In this document: piece by piece, positions 18,944-26,870 of the stretch
Numbering within the stretch: position 1 is the first letter of the stretch
Layout of the letters: each line of letters opens with the position of its first letter
Source of the DNA: Micromonospora sp. KC723
Lineage (GTDB): Bacteria; Actinomycetota; Actinomycetes; Mycobacteriales; Micromonosporaceae
Length of the DNA: 64,000 nucleotides
Assembly: GCF_004348595.1 (NCBI RefSeq)
Contig: NZ_SMKD01000003.1
Location: 62,001 to 126,000 of the forward strand
Direction of reading: 5' to 3'
Notes under the pieces: generated by a model
What the model saw: the letters and a program-made list of their open reading frames with translations, nothing else
Database searches by the model: none
Told to the model about the DNA's origin: nothing
Position numbers and translations under genes: made by a program

Positions 18944-19480
18944 ATGTCGAAGAGGTTTCTGACCAAGCTCGCCGGCGGGGCGGTGCTGGGAAGCGCCGCC
19001 CTGCTGCTCGCTGCGCCGGCCGCCGCGCTCGCCACGACCGACGGGCCGACCAAGGAGCCCAGGAACTCGAACCAGGAGCGGGAGTGGGAAAGGGACTCGG
19101 CTGACGAGACGCGTGAGAACGGCACGCGCAAGCGGTTCAACCTGCGCGACAGCGAGGGCAACGGGGTCACCTGCGCGACCAACGACCAGAACGCCGACGC
19201 GAACGTCATCCAGAACATCAGCGACAACGTCATCGTTGGAGGCGCCAACGTGTTCACTCAGACCGGAGTGGCGGCTGCGACGAACGTCAACGCCCAGGCC
19301 GTCGTCGTCTGCATCCGCGACATCGAGCTGGATGTGGACGTCGACATCGACGTGCTCGACAACATCCTCGACGCGGTCGAGTCGGCCACCACCGGTGGGA
19401 CGGCGGGCTGGGTCCCCGGGCTCGGCGGCGTGTACGCCGGCCCGGACGGAGCCTGGGTGAACCCGGGCCGCGTCTCCTGA
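18944..19480 (+). CDS. Small secreted acidic protein of unknown function
   Basis: 178-aa protein with a signal peptide: basic MSKRFLTK, hydrophobic core, and cleavage after APAAALA. The mature part has a charged Arg/Glu/Asn-rich linker, a two-Cys core (VTCATNDQ ... VVVCIRD) and an aspartate-rich amphipathic DVDVDIDVLDNILDAV. The ATG at 18944 places AGAAGGG nine bases upstream; ATG 18935 is an alternative. No family recognised. Monocistronic in appearance, convergent with the GH43 gene. Confidence 0.7.
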   Translation: MSKRFLTKLAGGAVLGSAALLLAAPAAALATTDGPTKEPRNSNQEREWERDSADETRENGTRKRFNLRDSEGNGVTCATNDQNADANVIQNISDNVIVGGANVFTQTGVAAATNVNAQAVVVCIRDIELDVDVDIDVLDNILDAVESATTGGTAGWVPGLGGVYAGPDGAWVNPGRVS

Positions 19481-19543
19481 GATCCTGACGCGCGAGAGCC
19501 CGGGCGAGGCGGGCGACGGGGGATCCCGACGGGCGGAACTGAT

Positions 19544-19566
19544 GGTGCCGGTGTGTTCTCGGCACC
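19544..19566. terminator. Weak hairpin between convergent genes
   Basis: GGTGCCG / CGGCACC, 7-bp stem with a 9-base loop between the secreted-protein gene and the end of the GH43 gene. Confidence 0.4.
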
Positions 19567-19616
19567 GGACCGTCGAGGGATCGACCGACGTCAACCTCGC
19601 CCGGGTCGTCGAATCC

Positions 19617-21236
19617 CTACCACCGGGACCCGGACGCCTCCGCGGCCGTCGCCCGCCGTCCGCGACCCTCCGGCGCGTCCGGGTCGAACGGCTCGTAGTC
19701 GAACCAGTCGAAGCGGACGGTGCCGGAGACGGCGTACATCCCGATCACCCGGCCGGTGAAGCCGCCGGCAACCTCTGTCGACAGGTACCGGCCGTCGAGT
19801 TCGGCCAGCACGTCGAACGTGCCGTCCTCCGCTTCGACGCCGAGGTGCAGGACGTCCGGCTCCTCGCGCGGATGCCAGCTCCGGGGCGACGACGCGACCA
19901 CGTCGATCCGTAGCCGCAGTGGCCCGGCCGCAGCCGGCCGGGTGGCGACCGTCGGCCGGAACGAGCCCGTTCGCGCCAGGACCCGCACCTCCCCGCCGCC
20001 GGCTTCGATCTCGTAGTGGTGCTGCTCGTCGATGCGCACGGCGAGCCCGCCCTGCCCGTCGGTGGTGTCGACCATTGCTCCCACCCGGCAGGACAGGTGT
20101 TGCTGGCGACGGCCGACGAACGTGACGTCGGGATCGTCGAGCGATCGGCCACGGGCGTGCAGGGTGAGCCACCCCGGGCGGTCGGTCGTCGACCAGCATG
20201 CGGAGGGCCGGGAACGCACCGAGATCCACCGCGGGTGCAGCCGGTCCGCGTCGAAGTCGTCCCGCACCGGCGGCACCGCCACCGGGTGCGCCGGCCACGG
20301 TGGCGCCGCCATGACAGGCGCGACCTCGCCGACGACGGGCCAACCGTCGACCCAGGTGACCGGCGCCAGGTACGTCTCCCTGCCGAGCACGTGCCAACCG
20401 GGGGTACCACCCCGGGGCCGTACCCCGAGCAGCACCATCCACCACGAGCCGTCGGGTGCCTCGACGAGGTCGGCATGGCCGGTGTTCTGGATCGGTCGGT
20501 TGGTGCCCCGATGGGTCACGATGGGGTTGGCGGGGCACGCCTCGAACGGCCCGTCGGGTGCGGGTCCACGAGCGATGGAGACCGCGTGCCCCCGCTCGGT
20601 CCCACCCTCGGCGATCATCAGGTACCAGTAGCCGCCGATCCGGTACAGGTGGGGCGCCTCGGGCGCCTGGGCGCCGGGCGTGCCGGACCACAGCTGTCGT
20701 GGCTTGTCGACCGTCCTGCCGGTCACCGGATCGATGCGCACCTGGTAGACCCCGGCGGAGGTGCACCAGCACCGGCCCTCGTCGTCCCAGGCGAGATCGG
20801 GGTCGATACCCGCGACGTCGGGCAGCCTGACCGGGTCTGACCAGGGGCCGGCGGGATCCGTGGCGGTGAACACCAGGTTTCCCCCGCCCGGGGCCACATT
20901 GGTGACGATCAGCCAGAAACGGCCGTCGTGGTACCGCAACGTCGGCGCGTAGACACCACCGGAGGACGGTGTCGCCGACGGCAGGGACAGCTGGCCGGGC
21001 CGGTCCAGGGCGTTGCCGATCTGCTCCCAGTGCACCAGGTCCCGGCTGTGGAAGATCGGTACGCCCGGGAAGTACTCGAAGCTGGAGCAGGCCAGGAAGT
21101 AGTCGTCGCCCACCCGGCACACGCTCGGGTCGGGGTGGAAGCCGGCGATCACCGGGTTGGTGAAGACGCCACCGTCCCAACCAACCGTCCGGGCCGCCGC
21201 GCCGGCCGTGGCTGTTTCCTCCTGGACCGCCCTCAT
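19617..21236 (-). CDS. Glycoside hydrolase family 43 protein (beta-xylosidase/arabinofuranosidase type)
   Basis: 539 aa, no signal peptide, so cytoplasmic. N-terminal five-bladed propeller with NPVIAGFHPDPSVCRVGDDY (catalytic Asp in HPDPS), a second acid in AGIDPDLAWDDEG, and EAPHLYRIGGYWYLM carrying the catalytic Glu. The C-terminal 190 residues (from about WISVRSRP) form the beta-sandwich typical of GH43 subfamilies of beta-xylosidase type. GGGAGG lies seven bases before ATG 21236. Acts on imported xylo- or arabino-oligosaccharides. Probably unrelated to the antibiotic genes around it. Confidence 0.9.
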   Translation of the reverse strand: MRAVQEETATAGAAARTVGWDGGVFTNPVIAGFHPDPSVCRVGDDYFLACSSFEYFPGVPIFHSRDLVHWEQIGNALDRPGQLSLPSATPSSGGVYAPTLRYHDGRFWLIVTNVAPGGGNLVFTATDPAGPWSDPVRLPDVAGIDPDLAWDDEGRCWCTSAGVYQVRIDPVTGRTVDKPRQLWSGTPGAQAPEAPHLYRIGGYWYLMIAEGGTERGHAVSIARGPAPDGPFEACPANPIVTHRGTNRPIQNTGHADLVEAPDGSWWMVLLGVRPRGGTPGWHVLGRETYLAPVTWVDGWPVVGEVAPVMAAPPWPAHPVAVPPVRDDFDADRLHPRWISVRSRPSACWSTTDRPGWLTLHARGRSLDDPDVTFVGRRQQHLSCRVGAMVDTTDGQGGLAVRIDEQHHYEIEAGGGEVRVLARTGSFRPTVATRPAAAGPLRLRIDVVASSPRSWHPREEPDVLHLGVEAEDGTFDVLAELDGRYLSTEVAGGFTGRVIGMYAVSGTVRFDWFDYEPFDPDAPEGRGRRATAAEASGSRW

Positions 21237-21253
21237 GGAGTGCCTCCCTGATC

Positions 21254-21280
21254 CCGTTGTCGCGGCACCGGCGACAACGG
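21254..21280. promoter_or_regulatory. Perfect inverted repeat upstream of GH43 gene
   Basis: CCGTTGTCGC and GCGACAACGG, 10-bp perfect arms with a 7-base spacer, ending 18 bases before the GH43 start codon. The position suits a sugar-responsive repressor operator or a 5'-leader hairpin. No repressor gene is adjacent. Confidence 0.5.
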
Positions 21281-21512
21281 CTCGACGACGGGCGTGTCGG
21301 CCGGGTTCGGACGCTCCGGCGCGGTCGCGTTCCCGCCACCCCCACGCCCACACAGCCGTCATCAGAGTCGACCAACGGCCAGAAAGCCTATCGACCCAGT
21401 TCGGTGTTTTCCAGCCCGCAGCGCTGGAAGGCCGGGCGCTCCCGTCGACGGATGTCCCGTGAGAGCGCGGAACACCGCGCACCGCCGAGCGCCGCGACGT
21501 CCCCGACTGACC

Positions 21513-21570
21513 AGGGGGCGCCCCGGGACCGGACGCCCCCTCGCCTCTTACCTCGGCTGATCGGCCGAGG
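21513..21570 (-). terminator. Two hairpins downstream of FMN reductase
   Basis: CCTCGGC / GCCGAGG (21551-21570, 6-base loop) just after the reductase stop, and AGGGGGCG / CGCCCCCT (21513-21541) beyond it. Together they probably end the reductase transcript. Confidence 0.6.
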
Positions 21571-21575
21571 TGGAC

Positions 21576-22169
21576 TCAGGCCCGGTAGGGCCGGGCTGCC
21601 CGAGCGTCGCGCAGCACCCGCGCCCACCAGGTGATCTGGTCCAGCAGCGCCTTCGCCGCCTGGTTCACCGGCCCGCTCTCCAGCGGATCGCCGTGTTCGT
21701 CGAACTTGCCGTGGCACATCGGGAAACTGACCGTCTCGCGAACGGTCACGGTGTGCAGCTCCGCGAAGACCACCCGCAGCTGCTCCACCGCCCGCAGTCC
21801 GCCGGAGATGCCGCCGTAGGACACGAAGCCGACCGGCTTGGCATGCCACTCCGGGTTCACCGCGTCAATGGCGACCTTCAACGCACCGGGGTAGCCGTGG
21901 TTGTATTCCGGCGTGACGACCACGAATGCGTCCGCCCGGCCGATCCGCTCGGCGAAGGCACGCACCTCCGCGGCCTCGTACTGCCCGGTGCTGACCGGGG
22001 TCGCCTGGCCGGTCACCGGCAGCGGGGTCTCCGCCAGGTCGATCAGATCCACGACGGCGTCCCCCCGCTGCTCGGCCTGCCGGGTGAGCCATGTCGCCAC
22101 CACCGGACCGAACCGGCCCGAGCGAACGCTGGCCAGGATGATCGCCAGCCGGTACGGCGTTTCCGTCAC
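21576..22169 (-). CDS. NADPH-dependent FMN reductase
   Basis: 197-aa flavodoxin-fold reductase. Phosphate-binding loop LAIILASVRSGRFGPVV at the N-terminus, and VVTPEYNHGYPGALKVAID (about residues 82-100), the family's flavin-contact motif, then VGFVSYGGISGGLRAVEQLR. GTG 22169 has GGAGG five bases upstream. Divergent from a soxR homologue and behind a MerR-type promoter (22276-22306), so it is very likely activated by that regulator. In Streptomyces coelicolor the SoxR regulon includes similar reductases that deal with redox-cycling metabolites. It may also supply reduced FMN to flavin-dependent enzymes of the cluster. Confidence 0.9.
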   Translation of the reverse strand: MTETPYRLAIILASVRSGRFGPVVATWLTRQAEQRGDAVVDLIDLAETPLPVTGQATPVSTGQYEAAEVRAFAERIGRADAFVVVTPEYNHGYPGALKVAIDAVNPEWHAKPVGFVSYGGISGGLRAVEQLRVVFAELHTVTVRETVSFPMCHGKFDEHGDPLESGPVNQAAKALLDQITWWARVLRDARAARPYRA

Positions 22170-22275
22170 ACTTACCTCCACAATCTCTCGATCCCGACGC
22201 GTGCCGCGAGGGATGCGTGGCCGGCCCGATTTCGCTCTGCCGGCGCCGGCCGTCGCGATGACCACCACCACAGCC

Positions 22276-22306
22276 ACCCTAAAACCTCAACAATTGTTAG
22301 GGTCAA
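22276..22306 (-). promoter_or_regulatory. SoxR/MerR-type promoter and operator
   Basis: On the minus strand: -35 TTGACC (22301-22306), a 19-bp spacer, and -10 TAGGGT (22276-22281). The spacer holds the near-perfect palindrome CCTCAACAATTGTTAGGG (22285-22302, plus strand). An over-long spacer with a centred palindrome is the signature of MerR-family activated promoters. It reads toward the FMN reductase and lies 40 bases from the soxR start. Confidence 0.85.
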
Positions 22307-22342
22307 GCTGGCGAAAGAGACGAACAACAGAGGGGTGAACCG

Positions 22343-22819
22343 ATGACACCCGACAAGGAGTTGACGGTGGGTCAGCTCGCCGAGCGAAGCGGGGTCAGCG
22401 TCTCGGCACTGCACTTCTACGAGCGCCAGGGGCTGATCACCAGTTCACGGACCGCCGGCAACCAGCGGCGGTACCGCCGCGACACCCTGCGCCGGGTGGC
22501 GCTGATCCGGATCGCGCAACGCGTCGGCATACCGTTGGCGCAGGTGGCCCAGGCGCTGGCGGAACTGCCCGACGACCGGGCGCCCAACCGGGCCGACTGG
22601 GAACGGCTGTCCCGCGGCTGGCAGGACGACCTCGACGCCCGTATCCACTACCTGCGCCTGCTCCGGAACAGCTTCGCCGACTGTGTGGGCTGCGGATGCC
22701 TGTCCATCGACCGCTGCCTGCTGGCGAACCCCGACGACGTCCTCGGCGCCCTGGGCTCGGGACCGCACCGGCTCGCCCCGTACGGCACCGGCCGGAAGGC
22801 TACCGGGGCAGGCTCGTGA
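22343..22819 (+). CDS. soxR: SoxR-type redox-sensing MerR regulator
   Basis: 158-aa MerR-family activator. N-terminal winged helix: LTVGQLAERSGVSVSALHFY then RRYRRDTLRRVALI. The C-terminal cluster CVGCGCLSIDRC (about residues 113-124) is the [2Fe-2S] ligand set CxxCxCx5C specific to SoxR. GAGGGG precedes the ATG. In actinomycetes SoxR responds to endogenous redox-active antibiotics rather than to general oxidative stress. Two promoters in this window fit its operator (22276-22306 and 40275-40305), tying it to the reductase and to an MFS pump. Its 3' end overlaps the convergent GNAT gene by 20 bases. Confidence 0.93.
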   Translation: MTPDKELTVGQLAERSGVSVSALHFYERQGLITSSRTAGNQRRYRRDTLRRVALIRIAQRVGIPLAQVAQALAELPDDRAPNRADWERLSRGWQDDLDARIHYLRLLRNSFADCVGCGCLSIDRCLLANPDDVLGALGSGPHRLAPYGTGRKATGAGS

Positions 22820-23333
22820 ACTCCCGCTGCCGCGCCTCGGTGCGGTAGAGCCGGTACCCCCGGGCCAGGTACCCGGGCAGGGCGTTGGGGTGGTCGTACA
22901 CCGACGTGCGTTGCCAGACCCGTTGGATCGGGGTGCCGTCGACCGACGGGAGACCCCACGCTGCCCGGGTGACCAGGGTCAACAGACCTCCGCCGATTCC
23001 TCGACCGATGAACTCCGGCATCAGCCCGAAGAACTCGGTCTCGACGTCGCCGCCCGGCTGGACCTGTAGTTGCGCCAGCCCGGCCGGCGCTCCGCCGAAC
23101 TCCGCAATCCAGGTGTGCACACCGGGACGACCGAGGTGCTCGCGCCACCGCTGCTCCGACCAGCGCAGCGACTCCCAGTCGTGAGGGCCGGCCACCACGT
23201 CATGCACCTTCCGGACCAGCGGCAACTCGTCCATGCCCACCGACCTCAACCGCAGCGCGCGATCCACCACCGCCGGTCGCAGTTGGTCCGGAGAGGTCAT
23301 TTCCAGATAACTGACGAAGTCCGTGAGAATCAT
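22800..23333 (-). CDS. GNAT family N-acetyltransferase
   Basis: About 177 aa. The acetyl-CoA site is visible as FGLMPEFIGRGIGGGLLTLVTRAAW (key Q/RxxGxG/A equivalent RGIGGG), followed by VWQRTSVYDHPNALPGYLARGY, the usual C-terminal YxxxGF-like element. Start is uncertain: ATG 23333 gives a normal N-terminus but has no clear ribosome binding site; ATG 23354 and 23387 are alternatives. Substrate unknown. It stands alone between soxR and the core operon. Confidence 0.8.
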   Translation of the reverse strand: MILTDFVSYLEMTSPDQLRPAVVDRALRLRSVGMDELPLVRKVHDVVAGPHDWESLRWSEQRWREHLGRPGVHTWIAEFGGAPAGLAQLQVQPGGDVETEFFGLMPEFIGRGIGGGLLTLVTRAAWGLPSVDGTPIQRVWQRTSVYDHPNALPGYLARGYRLYRTEARQREFTSLPR

Positions 23334-23428
23334 GCGATACACGCTAGCGCGCATTCCCGACCGATGATAGACGCACAGCAGGTCCACGGGTTACGGCGAA
23401 TCGCGCATAACACCGACGCCGTGCAGTT

Positions 23429-23507
23429 CTCTTAGCATCCGGCTAGAGAAAGTCTAGGGGTTGCCGCAGCCACACCCCCTCGAAGCCGCCTCTAAACCAA
23501 CTCTAAG
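23429..23507 (+). promoter_or_regulatory. Two arrays of 11-bp-periodic heptamers, SARP operator candidates
   Basis: Array 1: CTCTTAG (23429), CGGCTAG (23440), AGTCTAG (23451). Array 2: CTCGAAG (23479), CTCTAAA (23490), CTCTAAG (23501). Each is exactly 11 bp apart, one helical turn, as in known SARP (ActII-ORF4/DnrI type) binding sites. They lie upstream of rmlA, the first gene of the core operon. A SARP gene is present at 49.2 kb. No canonical -10 box was found at the usual 8-bp distance. Confidence 0.7.
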
Positions 23508-23572
23508 CTCACCCATGCGCAACAGGGCACTGTCGATTCTGGCTGTCACCTTGAGTCGATCGAGAGGTTGCC

Positions 23573-24646
23573 ATGAAAGCGCTCGTTCTTGCCGGCGGAA
23601 AGGGAACACGGCTGCGCCCTTTCACGTACTCGCTGGCCAAGCAACTCGTACCTGTCGCCGGAAAACCGGTACTCGTGCACTGCCTGGAGAAGATCCGTGA
23701 GATCGGCGTACGCGAGGTCGGCATCGTCGTGGGCGAACGGGCCGATGAGATCATGGCGGTCGTCAACGAGGCCACCCATCTCGACCTGACCGCGACCTAC
23801 ATCCGCCAGGACCAGCCCCGCGGGCTGGCCCACTGCGTGGCGATCGCCCGCGACTTCCTGGGCGACGACGACTTCGTCATGTACCTCGGCGACAACGTCT
23901 TCACCAGCGGCATCCACCGCTCCGCCGCGGCCTTCGCGCGGCGGCGTCCCGATGCCCTGGTCACCGTCACCAAGCGGCCCGACCCACAGGGGTACGGGGT
24001 GGTCGACGTGAACACCGACGGCGTGGTGCGTGCCCTGCTGGAGAAGCCCGCCCACCCGCCGAGCGACCTGGTGGTCACCGGCGCGTACTTCTTCACCCCG
24101 GTCATCCACGAGGCCGTCCGGGCGATCCAGCCGAGCGGCCGCGGCGAGTTGGAGATCACCGACGCCCTGCAACACCTCGTCGACACCGGTCACCGGGTCG
24201 TCGCCGAGGAGTACACCGACTTCTGGCGGGACACCGGGAGCATCGACGAACTCCTGGAGTGCAACCGGGAACTGCTGGAGCGGCTCGACGCAGACCAGGC
24301 CGGGAACATCGCCGGCCACGTCGACGCGGACAGCGTGCTGCGCGGCACGGTGGTCGTCGGCGCAGGCACGCTGGTCGAACGGTCCCGGTTGACCGGCCCA
24401 CTGGTCATCGGCGAGGGCGCCCGGGTGACCGACAGCGACCTCGGGCCCGGCACCTCGGTCGGGCGCGGCTGCGTCGTGCGCAACTCCGGCATCGAGGACT
24501 CGATCCTGCTGGAGGGCGCCGACGTCGACGGCCTCCCCGCGCTGCGCCGCTCACTGGTGGGACGCTGGGCGCAGGTCAACGGCACCTCCGCCGCCCCGCA
24601 CCGGCTCATCATCGGCGATCACGCCCTCGCCGAGGTGGCGGCATGA
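23573..24646 (+). CDS. rmlA: Glucose-1-phosphate thymidylyltransferase
   Basis: 357 aa; makes dTDP-glucose from glucose-1-phosphate and dTTP. Nucleotidyl-transfer motif LAGGKGTRLRPFT at residues 6-18, AKQLVPVAGKPVL, and the metal/sugar region YLGDNVF and FWRDTGSIDELLE. The C-terminal 110 residues are a left-handed beta-helix (hexapeptide-like GTVVVGAGTLVERSRL ...), making this the long StrD-like form common in antibiotic clusters. GAGAGG precedes the ATG. First gene of the core operon and coupled by ATGA to rmlB. Confidence 0.95.
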   Translation: MKALVLAGGKGTRLRPFTYSLAKQLVPVAGKPVLVHCLEKIREIGVREVGIVVGERADEIMAVVNEATHLDLTATYIRQDQPRGLAHCVAIARDFLGDDDFVMYLGDNVFTSGIHRSAAAFARRRPDALVTVTKRPDPQGYGVVDVNTDGVVRALLEKPAHPPSDLVVTGAYFFTPVIHEAVRAIQPSGRGELEITDALQHLVDTGHRVVAEEYTDFWRDTGSIDELLECNRELLERLDADQAGNIAGHVDADSVLRGTVVVGAGTLVERSRLTGPLVIGEGARVTDSDLGPGTSVGRGCVVRNSGIEDSILLEGADVDGLPALRRSLVGRWAQVNGTSAAPHRLIIGDHALAEVAA

Positions 24647-25617
24647 AGATCCTGGTCACCGGCGGCGCGGGCTTCATCGGCTCGCACTACGTCCGCAGCC
24701 TCCTCGCCGGCGCATACCCCCGCTATGTCGACGTCGACGTCACCGTCGTGGACAACCTGACCTACGCGGGCTCGGTGGGCAACCTGCCCATGAGCCACCC
24801 CCGCCTGACGTTCGTCAAGGGCGACATCTGCGACCAGGAGCTCCTCGAACACCTCCTGCCGGGCCACCGGCAGGTCGTGCACATGGCCGCCGAGTCGCAC
24901 GTCGACCGCTCGCTGAGCGGACCGACGGAGTTCATGCGTACCAACGTGATCGGCACCCAGGTACTGCTCGAGGCGTGCGTGCGCGCCGGAGTCGAGACCG
25001 TCGTGCACATCTCCACCGACGAGGTGTACGGCTCCATCGAGGAGGGCAGTTGGACCGAGGCCGAGCCGCTGCGGCCCAACTCGCCCTACTCCGCCTCCAA
25101 GGCCGGCTCCGACCTGGTGGCACGCGCGTACTGGCGCACGCACGGGCTGGACGTACGGATCACCCGCTGCTGCAACAACTACGGCCCGTACCAGCACGTC
25201 GAGAAGCTCATCCCACGGTTCGTCACCCAGCTGCTGCGGGGCGAGAACGTGCCCCTCTACGGCCAGGGAGACAACGTCCGGGAGTGGGTGCACGTCGACG
25301 ACCACTGCCGGGCCGTCCAGCTCGTGCTCGAACACGGGCGAGCTGGGGAGATCTACAACATCGGCAGCGACGTCGCGCTGACCAACCGAGAGATGACCAA
25401 GCGGCTGTTGACGCTGTGCGGCGCCGACTGGAGCCGGGTGCGGCACGTCACCGACCGCAAGGGTCACGACCTGCGCTACTCGGTCGACGACACGAAGATC
25501 CGCACTGAGCTGGGCTACCAGCCGCGCTGGTCGCTCGACGAAGGGCTGCGCCAACTCGTCGAGTGGTACCGCGACAACCGGAGCTTCTGGGACCCGACCG
25601 TGCGGGTGACGACATGA
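24643..25617 (+). CDS. rmlB: dTDP-glucose 4,6-dehydratase
   Basis: 324-aa extended SDR converting dTDP-glucose to dTDP-4-keto-6-deoxyglucose. NAD loop VTGGAGFIGSHYVR, AAESHVDRS, catalytic ISTDEVYGS (Asp/Glu preceding the Tyr motif) and YSASKAGSD with Tyr and Lys, plus NNYGPYQHVEKLIP. Both ends overlap neighbours by ATGA. With RmlA it feeds the deoxyamino-sugar branch (2,3-dehydratase and aminotransferase encoded downstream). Confidence 0.95.
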   Translation: MKILVTGGAGFIGSHYVRSLLAGAYPRYVDVDVTVVDNLTYAGSVGNLPMSHPRLTFVKGDICDQELLEHLLPGHRQVVHMAAESHVDRSLSGPTEFMRTNVIGTQVLLEACVRAGVETVVHISTDEVYGSIEEGSWTEAEPLRPNSPYSASKAGSDLVARAYWRTHGLDVRITRCCNNYGPYQHVEKLIPRFVTQLLRGENVPLYGQGDNVREWVHVDDHCRAVQLVLEHGRAGEIYNIGSDVALTNREMTKRLLTLCGADWSRVRHVTDRKGHDLRYSVDDTKIRTELGYQPRWSLDEGLRQLVEWYRDNRSFWDPTVRVTT

Positions 25618-26816
25618 TCGGCACGGCCGGCACGGCCGGCTCCCCCGCCCTGACCCGCGCCATCGCGCAGTGCGCCGCGCTCCCCGCCCTCCAACAACCC
25701 GACTGGGAGGACGCCGACGCCGTCCAGCAGATGCGCGACCACCTCGCCGAACTGCCGCCGCTGGTCACCCGGGAAGAGGTGCTGGCGCTGCGGGCCCTGC
25801 TCCGCGACGTGGCGGAGGGACGGCGGCACGTCGTGCAAAGTGGCGACTGCGCCGAGGACCCCGCCGAGTGCACCCACGGGCAGATCGCCCGAAAGGCCAC
25901 CCTGATCGACATGCTGGCCTCCGCGATGTGGCTGGGGTCGCGCCGGGGCGTGGTCCGGGTGGGACGGATCGCCGGACAGTTCGCCAAGCCGCGTTCGCAA
26001 CCCACGGAACTGGTCGGGGGCCGGGAACTACCGGTCTTCCGGGGGCACCTGGTCAACAGCCCGGAACCACACCCGGAGTTGCGCCGTCCCGACCCCAAGC
26101 GCCTGCTGTCCGGCTACTGGGCGGCCAGCACGGCGATGGAGGCCCTGCGAGGCAGGCTCGACGGCGATACCGCCGCCGGACGCCGGACCTGGACCAGTCA
26201 CGAGGCCCTGCTGCTCGACTACGAGCTGCCGATGTTGCGGGACTGTGGCGACGGGGAACTGATCCTGACCTCGACACACTGGCCCTGGATCGGCGACCGG
26301 ACCCGCCAGCTCGACGGCGCGCACCTGGCCCTGCTGGCCGCCGTGGCGAACCCCGTGGCGTGCAAGGTCGGGCCGAGCATGTCGGCCGACGAACTGGTCC
26401 GCATCTGCGACCGGCTCGACCCGCACCGCGAGCCGGGACGGCTCTGCCTCATCGCCCGGATGGGCGCCGAGACGGTGATGGACCACCTGCCCGCCCTGGT
26501 GGACGCGGTCCGGGCCAACGGCCATCCGGTCATCTGGCTCTGCGATCCGATGCACGGCAACACCGTCGTCCACGCCGGGGTCAAGACCCGCTTCGTGCGT
26601 CGTCTCGCCCGCGAGGTCCGGCAGTTCCGTGCGGTGGTCGAGGCCGGCGGCGCGGTCGCCGGCGGCCTGCACCTGGAGACCACCCCGGACCAGGTACACG
26701 AGTGCGTGCTCGACGAGGACCACCTGCCCGGTGCCAGCGGCCGGTACACGAGCAAGTGCGATCCCCGGCTGAATCCGGAGCAGGCCGTCGCGGTCGTCTC
26801 CGCATGGCACGAGTGA
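25614..26816 (+). CDS. Class II 3-deoxy-7-phosphoheptulonate (DAHP) synthase
   Basis: 400 aa; first step of the shikimate pathway. Plant-type AroA-II features: VVQSGDCAEDPAEC, RVGRIAGQFAKPRS, YWAASTAMEALR, VACKVGPSMSADEL, IARMGAETVMDHLP, WLCDPMHGNT and the C-terminal TSKCDPRLNPEQA. In phenazine and 3-hydroxyanthranilate clusters a second DAHP synthase (PhzC-like) boosts chorismate supply; its position before the ADIC genes supports that role. ATGA overlap with rmlB. Confidence 0.94.
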   Translation: MIGTAGTAGSPALTRAIAQCAALPALQQPDWEDADAVQQMRDHLAELPPLVTREEVLALRALLRDVAEGRRHVVQSGDCAEDPAECTHGQIARKATLIDMLASAMWLGSRRGVVRVGRIAGQFAKPRSQPTELVGGRELPVFRGHLVNSPEPHPELRRPDPKRLLSGYWAASTAMEALRGRLDGDTAAGRRTWTSHEALLLDYELPMLRDCGDGELILTSTHWPWIGDRTRQLDGAHLALLAAVANPVACKVGPSMSADELVRICDRLDPHREPGRLCLIARMGAETVMDHLPALVDAVRANGHPVIWLCDPMHGNTVVHAGVKTRFVRRLAREVRQFRAVVEAGGAVAGGLHLETTPDQVHECVLDEDHLPGASGRYTSKCDPRLNPEQAVAVVSAWHE

Positions 26817-26870
26817 GTGGACATGGATGGCGACGAGGTTCCTGCCCGGTCAGAACCGTTGGGAGAGGTC

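Larger units (their letters stand above)
21237..21575. other. Intergenic region with operator-like repeat and terminators
   Basis: About 340 bases upstream of the GH43 gene and downstream of the FMN reductase. Contains a perfect inverted repeat at 21254-21280 next to the GH43 start and two hairpins near the reductase end. No gene recognised. Confidence 0.6.
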
